A stretch of 9,162 nt of DNA from Nitrososphaerota archaeon (GTDB taxonomy: Archaea; Thermoproteota; Nitrososphaeria; Nitrososphaerales; Nitrosopumilaceae). The position numbers were made by a program, and so were the translations under genes. Shown here piece by piece: positions 5,859 to 9,162 of this stretch; position 1 is the stretch's first letter; every line of letters begins with the position of its first letter. The DNA lies in contig JAANXC010000055.1 of the NCBI GenBank assembly GCA_018263495.1, positions 1-9,162 of the forward strand. Direction: 5' to 3'. The notes below the pieces were generated by a model. The model saw only the letters and a program-made list of their open reading frames with translations, did no database searches and was not told the DNA's origin.

Positions 5859-6323
5859 TTATTTACCAGGAATAGGAAGAAGCTTAGAATTAGGATATCC
5901 CCACTTTTCTAGATTATCTTGTGTAACATCTGCTAATTCAATTGATATGGTAGATTCAGTGTTGAATTTTGCATCACATTCCTCTGCTAATTCCCCAATC
6001 TCTTTACCAGTATAGATCTCTTTTGAATTTTTGAGGAATATTCTGTCCCCCTTCTCGGTTTCGTCACCACCAAACTTTTTCTTCAAAAATTTTGTGATAT
6101 CAGGTAATTCATTTCTATCAATGTTATTATGATAATAGACAATTCCACTTACTGTTTCATAATCATATGGAGTCCCATTACGGTACAAAAATATGCCAAT
6201 GAACTTTGCATCATTCTCGGGTTTTCTTACACCCTTAATTTCCCAATTAAGAATTTTATCTGGATTATGTGTTAGTTTTTTAACTTCATCACTAGTCAGT
6301 TTCCAGTATCTAAATCGAGTCAT
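5859..6323 (-). CDS. Conserved-looking hypothetical protein upstream of tatC
   Basis: 154-residue soluble protein that I do not recognise. It has no signal peptide, membrane helix, cysteine pair or nucleotide-binding motif. Visible: an aromatic, basic start (MTRFRYWKLTSDE), alternating strands in the middle (DAKFIGIFLYRNG at 38-50, VSGIVYYHNNID at 58-69), a Lys-rich helix with KFLKKKFGG (78-86), an acidic helix GKEIGELAEECDAKF (106-120) and a C-terminal WGYPNSKLLPIPGK. Aromatic and charged content and codon use are like the neighbours, supporting a real gene. The 30-bp gap to tatC on the same strand suggests an operon, but tatC may also have its own promoter, so a role in Tat export is only suggested. 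The ATG at 6323 is the first start in the open frame that yields a natural N-terminus. Confidence 0.75.
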   Translation of the reverse strand: MTRFRYWKLTSDEVKKLTHNPDKILNWEIKGVRKPENDAKFIGIFLYRNGTPYDYETVSGIVYYHNNIDRNELPDITKFLKKKFGGDETEKGDRIFLKNSKEIYTGKEIGELAEECDAKFNTESTISIELADVTQDNLEKWGYPNSKLLPIPGK

Positions 6324-6406
6324 GTTTAACCAATTTCATATCAACCATTACTAATACATTTTTGTTGATACATAGGTTCAAAAACTAGTTATTGAATATT
6401 TCATTC

Positions 6407-6481
6407 GTGGCATCAAAGAAACAGAGGAAGGCTAGACAGTATAAAAGAAAAAAAGGTAGGGCTAGAAGCCGTTCAGCATGA
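6407..6481 (+). CDS. Candidate 24-residue highly basic micro-protein
   Basis: GTG-started frame ending in TGA in the 207-bp gap between the tatC-unit gene and purS. The product starts VASKKQRKARQY and ends KRKKGRARSRSA: 6 Lys plus 6 Arg among 24 residues, no acidic residue. In size and composition it resembles tiny ribosomal proteins such as eL41 (about 25 residues, Arg/Lys-rich), though I cannot align it to eL41 and do not claim orthology. An in-frame TTG at 6392 would extend it by five residues; a TAG at 6386 closes the frame upstream. No good TATA box sits 25 nt before the GTG, which weakens the case. The local GC content is visibly higher than in the flanks, which are plain AT-rich spacer; this fits either coding or a structured RNA. 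Confidence 0.4.
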   Translation: MASKKQRKARQYKRKKGRARSRSA

Positions 6482-6500
6482 TATTTTATTACGGCAGTAC

Positions 6501-6508
6501 ACATATTA
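6501..6508 (+). promoter_or_regulatory. TATA-like box for purS
   Basis: ACATATTA centred about 26 nt before the ATG at 6531, matching a leaderless start. A second AT-rich stretch (ATATTTTATT, 6481-6490) lies just upstream. Confidence 0.4.
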
Positions 6509-6530
6509 CGTTTTGACTTGAAGTTTCATC

Positions 6531-6791
6531 ATGTCAACGTATGTTGTACATGTGATAATAGAAAATAAGCCCAATATCAGTGATCCAGAGGGTGATACAA
6601 TTCTGAATGATTTAGTATTAAAAAGTAAAAATTCTTCAATAAAAAAAATCCGTGCTGGAAAAATACTAAAATTTACGATAGAAGCAAGTAACAAAAAAAA
6701 GGCAGAAAAAACTGTTGAGAATATTTGCCAAGAATTAAGGATATTTAATCCGCTTGTAAGTAATATCGTAATCGAAACTAAAACAAACTAG
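6531..6791 (+). CDS. purS: FGAM synthase subunit PurS
   Basis: PurS bridges PurL and PurQ in the three-subunit phosphoribosylformylglycinamidine synthase, helping ammonia pass from the glutaminase to the synthase. The 86-residue length is standard. Seen: an N-terminal strand TYVVHVIIENKPNISDPEGDTI at 3-24, with the family's 'K..I.DP.G..I' pattern; a helix with VLKSKNSSIKKIRAGKILKFTIEA (28-51), matching the 'V..VR.GK...' segment; and a helix KKAEKTVENICQELRIFNPLVSNIVIE, with the family ending 'L..NPV.E...'. In many archaea purS lies directly before purQ and purL; here a CBS-domain gene on the other strand separates them. The stop codon is shared in a CTAG with that converging gene. Confidence 0.93.
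   Translation: MSTYVVHVIIENKPNISDPEGDTILNDLVLKSKNSSIKKIRAGKILKFTIEASNKKKAEKTVENICQELRIFNPLVSNIVIETKTN
6788..6791. other. CTAG shared stop codons of purS and the CBS gene
   Basis: The same arrangement as at 2910: CTAG gives a TAG stop to purS (plus) and to the CBS gene (minus). Confidence 0.9.
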
Positions 6792-7204
6792 TTTTTCTGA
6801 ATATTTTGTATTGTTTTATCTACTAATAGTTTGTCTCTAAGAAATCCAGTTAAATCAGTTTGTGTGATAACACCAACTAGCTTACCATCATCTAGGATAA
6901 CCAATCTTCGTATATTGTTGTTAAGCATTTTTTGAATAGCATCCTCAAGTTCTGTTTCTGGTTCCACCCATCTGAATTTACTTGACATTATTTCAGAAAT
7001 AATAACAGCTGACGCCTTTTTGTCATTTGCCGCTAATCTTTTAACAAAATCACTTTCAGATAAAACACCAACTGGAGAGTCATTTTTCATTATCACTAGA
7101 AAACTAACATCCTTCTCAGAAATCAAGCGTGCAGCATCTAATGCAGTTTTATTATGTTCAATAGTTATAACATTTTTTTCCATTATATCTCTAATTTGTG
7201 CCAT
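6788..7204 (-). CDS. Two-CBS-domain protein
   Basis: Stand-alone Bateman module of 138 residues. CBS 1 spans about 4-58 (IRDIMEKNVITIEHNKTALDAA, then VSFLVIMKNDSPVGVLSESDFVKRL) and CBS 2 about 68-125 (ISEIMSSKFRWVEPETELEDAIQKML, then IRRLVILDDGKLVGVITQTDLTGFL). Both contain the S/T-x-D turn (SESD, TQTD) that in nucleotide-binding CBS pairs contacts ribose, so AMP, ADP or ATP binding is plausible. There is no attached catalytic or DNA-binding domain. The frame stays open to 7336, but the 44 extra residues overlap purQ and lack CBS sequence, while the ATG at 7204 opens directly into the domain and has a TATA box 25 nt upstream. It lies between purS and purQL and is divergent from purQ; an adenylate-sensing role tied to purine synthesis is inference. 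Confidence 0.9.
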   Translation of the reverse strand: MAQIRDIMEKNVITIEHNKTALDAARLISEKDVSFLVIMKNDSPVGVLSESDFVKRLAANDKKASAVIISEIMSSKFRWVEPETELEDAIQKMLNNNIRRLVILDDGKLVGVITQTDLTGFLRDKLLVDKTIQNIQKN

Positions 7205-7223
7205 GTTGGGCTTGATGTTCTCC

Positions 7224-7233
7224 AAAATAAAAA
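7224..7233 (-). promoter_or_regulatory. TATA box for the CBS-domain gene
   Basis: TTTTTATTTT on the minus strand, centred about 25 nt before the ATG at 7204. Lies in the 75-bp spacer shared with the purQL promoter. Confidence 0.5.
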
Positions 7234-7251
7234 CATGGTTATGTGTATCAA

Positions 7252-7258
7252 TTTTATA
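7252..7258 (+). promoter_or_regulatory. TATA box for purQL
   Basis: TTTTATA centred 25 nt before the GTG at 7280. The spacing decides the purQ start: a leaderless transcript would begin at or beside that GTG, ruling out the upstream in-frame ATG at 7154. Confidence 0.55.
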
Positions 7259-7279
7259 GGTGAAATAATTAACATAATT

Positions 7280-7960
7280 GTGAAAGTCGGGGTAATAGTT
7301 TTTCCTGGCAGTAATTGTGACCGTGATGTGTTTCATGTTTTATCTGACGTTTTTGATTTGAATACACAGTATTACTGGCATGAGAAAGGTTTACCGAATA
7401 ACATTGATGCAGTTGTTTTACCAGGTGGATTTTCATATGGTGATAGATTACGTGCTGGTATAATAGCGGCAAACAGTCCAGTAATTAATGATGTTAAAAA
7501 ACTGGCCAATAAAGGAATTCCAATTTTAGGAGTTTGTAACGGATTTCAAATATTGGTTGAATCTAATTTATTACCAGGAGTTTTGCTAAAAAATGAGTCA
7601 CTAAATTTTATGTGTCAATGGACAAATTTAATTGTAAAAAATAACAAAACCCCATTTACAAATAAGTTACAATTGAATCAGAAAATACCAATACCAATTG
7701 CAAATGGTGAGGGACGATACTATGCTGATTCCCAATTAATGCATGATCTAAAAAAACATAATCAAATTGTATTTGCATATGAAGATCATGTTAACGGTTC
7801 TGTAGAACAAATTGCTGGTATATGTAATGAGGACGGTAATGTTGTTGGGATGATGCCACATCCTGAGCGTGCAGCTGAAAAATTAATTAATCCACTAGAT
7901 AATAAACCTTCATCATTAATTTTTGAATCGTTAGTACATACATTGGGAGTTAAAAATTGA
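7280..7960 (+). CDS. purQ: FGAM synthase subunit PurQ (glutaminase)
   Basis: Class I glutamine amidotransferase subunit that hydrolyses glutamine and supplies ammonia to PurL. From the GTG start it has 226 residues, normal for PurQ, and begins VKVGVIVFPGSNCDRD, the family's standard N-terminus. Seen: AVVLPGGFSYGDRLRAG at 44-60 (oxyanion-loop region), GVCNGFQILVE at 84-94 with nucleophile Cys86, IANGEGRYYAD at 140-150, and GMMPHPERAAE at 190-200 with catalytic His194 and Glu196. The open frame extends upstream to an ATG at 7154, but that part overlaps the divergent CBS gene and its promoter and has no family match. purL follows with a 4-base overlap, so the two are co-translated. Confidence 0.95.
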   Translation: MKVGVIVFPGSNCDRDVFHVLSDVFDLNTQYYWHEKGLPNNIDAVVLPGGFSYGDRLRAGIIAANSPVINDVKKLANKGIPILGVCNGFQILVESNLLPGVLLKNESLNFMCQWTNLIVKNNKTPFTNKLQLNQKIPIPIANGEGRYYADSQLMHDLKKHNQIVFAYEDHVNGSVEQIAGICNEDGNVVGMMPHPERAAEKLINPLDNKPSSLIFESLVHTLGVKN

Positions 7961-9162
7961 GTCTACAAAAACACGAAACTAGGCATATTCAAGATATAAT
8001 TAAAAGAAAATTAACAAAAACGGAATTACAGATTATTGCAGCAGAATGGTCAGAGCACTGTTCATACAAGTCATCAAAAAAACATCTGAAAATGCTTCCA
8101 ACTACAGGTAGAAGTGTAATACTTGAAAAGGGATATGATTCAGGTGTTTTAGATGTTGGTGGTGGGTATGTTGTTACTGTACATATTGAAAGTCATAATC
8201 ATCCATCTGCTGTTGAACCATTTGGTGGGGCAGCAACAGGCGTAGGTGGTGTTATTCGTGATATTTTATCAGCTGGAACCCGACCTATTGCAATACTTGA
8301 TGGATTACGTTTTGGTGATATTGAAAATGACACGCATGCACGTTGGCTTTTTAAAAACGCAGTTTCAGGAATTGCTGATTATGGAAATTGTTTAGGTATT
8401 CCAACTATTGGTGGTGAAGTTGAATTTGATAACTGTTACAAAGGATATGCGTTGGTTGATGTTGCTGCAATAGGATTTGGAAAAAAAGATAGACTGATAA
8501 AAAATCATGCAAGTAAAGGAGACTTGGTTGTTCTTATAGGCGGTTCTACAGGTCGTGATGGAATAGGTGGATCACAATTTGCATCTGATTCTTTGGAAGG
8601 TGAGGATAGATCAGCAGTACAAATTCCTGATCCTTTCATTGAAAAATTAATCATAGAAACAATTCTTGAAGCAAGAAATGAAAAATGCATTAACGCAATG
8701 AAAGATTTGGGAGGTGGTGGATTATCGTGCGCAGTTTCTGAAATTGCTGAAAGTTTAGAAATTGGAATTGAATTGGATGTTAATAATGTGCATACTAGAG
8801 AATCTGGATTGTTACCTGATGAAATAATGATTTCTGAATCACAGGAAAGAATGTTAGTAATTACAAGCAAGCAAAAATTACCAAAACTAAGGCAAATTTG
8901 TAACAAATTCAGAGTAACATGCTCAACAATTGGACATGTTAAGAATGATAAAATGATGCATGTAAAAAAGGCTAAGAAGACATTAGCTTTACTCCCAGCG
9001 GAATTTGTTGCACGGGCACCATTACTTGATAGGAAAAAAACTAAACCAAAATATCTGTTACAAATTAAAAAAGAAAATAGGGTAAAAAAAACTTTGGATT
9101 ACTCAAAAATAATTCTAAAATTATTATCTAGTCCAAACATTGCAAGTAAACACTGGGTTTTT
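7957..9162 (+). CDS. purL: FGAM synthase subunit PurL (synthase), 3' end cut by window edge
   Basis: Catalyses ATP-dependent conversion of FGAR to FGAM using ammonia from PurQ, in complex with PurS. The frame runs without a stop for 402 codons to the window edge, a little over half of a typical archaeal PurL of roughly 700-plus residues. It starts with TTG in TTGA, overlapping the purQ TGA; no ATG or GTG lies near and the TTG start includes the whole N-terminus. Seen: EWSEHCSYKSS at 30-40, ESHNHPSAVEPFGGAATGVGG at 78-98 (metal/ATP-binding signature), IPTIGGEVEFD at 148-158, VVLIGGSTGRDGIGGSQF at 191-208, AMKDLGGGGL at 247-256, and SPNIASKHWVF at 392-402, which is where the second AIRS-like half begins. 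All expected motifs are intact. Confidence 0.95.
   Translation, partial: MSLQKHETRHIQDIIKRKLTKTELQIIAAEWSEHCSYKSSKKHLKMLPTTGRSVILEKGYDSGVLDVGGGYVVTVHIESHNHPSAVEPFGGAATGVGGVIRDILSAGTRPIAILDGLRFGDIENDTHARWLFKNAVSGIADYGNCLGIPTIGGEVEFDNCYKGYALVDVAAIGFGKKDRLIKNHASKGDLVVLIGGSTGRDGIGGSQFASDSLEGEDRSAVQIPDPFIEKLIIETILEARNEKCINAMKDLGGGGLSCAVSEIAESLEIGIELDVNNVHTRESGLLPDEIMISESQERMLVITSKQKLPKLRQICNKFRVTCSTIGHVKNDKMMHVKKAKKTLALLPAEFVARAPLLDRKKTKPKYLLQIKKENRVKKTLDYSKIILKLLSSPNIASKHWVF

Noticed and set aside
6324..6530. tRNA, riboswitch or other structured RNA in the largest gap
   Set aside because: I found no cloverleaf, no strong long hairpin and no known riboswitch core by eye; a structured RNA over 6410-6480 is not excluded.
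6506..6694. Minus-strand frame opposite purS
   Set aside because: Shadow of purS; no motif or promoter.
7020..7259. Plus-strand frame inside the CBS gene
   Set aside because: Antisense to both CBS domains and ends in the purQL promoter; no family pattern.
7154..7279. N-terminal extension of PurQ from an ATG at 7154
   Set aside because: It overlaps the divergent CBS gene and both promoters, adds 42 residues with no PurQ match, and the GTG at 7280 has a TATA box 25 nt upstream.
7205..7336. N-terminal extension of the CBS protein to 7336
   Set aside because: The 44 extra residues run through the purQ start and promoter and carry no CBS sequence; the ATG at 7204 starts right at the domain.
7269..7472. 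Minus-strand frame opposite the start of purQ
   Set aside because: Antisense to the conserved PurQ N-terminus; no motif, no start context.
8505..8906. 133-codon minus-strand frame opposite purL
   Set aside because: purL is intact there with strong family motifs; the antisense product has no recognisable pattern and no promoter.

Overview
The window looks like chromosomal DNA of an ammonia-oxidising archaeon of the Nitrososphaerota (Thaumarchaeota), most likely from the Nitrosopumilus side. Reasons: it is strongly AT-rich; genes are tightly packed on both strands; most genes lack Shine-Dalgarno sequences and instead have a TATA-like box about 25-28 nt before the start codon, as expected for leaderless archaeal mRNAs; it carries an archaeal PurP-family ligase, the PurS/PurQ/PurL form of FGAM synthase and a two-component TatA/TatC system; and it has a DUF6659-type protein that I remember only from this phylum. 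The phylum call is inference from gene content, not from a marker RNA.

Layout. 1-1566 (+): a methyltransferase cut by the left edge, a DUF6659-like protein and a DUF5615 PIN-like protein. 1593-2414 (-): a six-helix membrane protein with CC and CPTC motifs, sharing a 31-bp divergent promoter with a DUF151/bifunctional-nuclease-family protein (2446-2913, +). 2910-4001 (-): PurP-family ATP-grasp ligase. 4072-4194 (+): a tiny membrane protein. 4242-4802 (+): UbiX flavin prenyltransferase. 4813-6323 (-): a likely transcription unit of an unknown soluble protein, tatC and tatA. 6407-6481 (+): a possible 24-residue, half-basic micro-protein. 6531-6791 (+): purS. 6788-7204 (-): a two-CBS-domain protein. 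7280-9162 (+): purQ and purL, the latter cut by the right edge.

How the genes fit together. Two modules are clear. PurS, PurQ and PurL are the three subunits of FGAM synthase (step 4 of purine synthesis), and PurP belongs to the family that formylates AICAR late in the same pathway. The purS-purQL order is interrupted by a CBS gene on the other strand that shares a divergent promoter with purQL; CBS pairs commonly bind adenine nucleotides, so a regulatory link is possible but unproven. TatC and TatA form the minimal archaeal twin-arginine translocase. UbiX makes prenyl-FMN for a UbiD-type decarboxylase that is not in the window.

No mobile element, CRISPR array, rRNA or tRNA was seen. No gene-free stretch exceeds about 210 bases. 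The points most worth a second look are the micro-ORF at 6407-6481, the cysteine-motif membrane protein, the CBS gene inside the pur cluster, and two convergent gene pairs whose stop codons share one CTAG palindrome.
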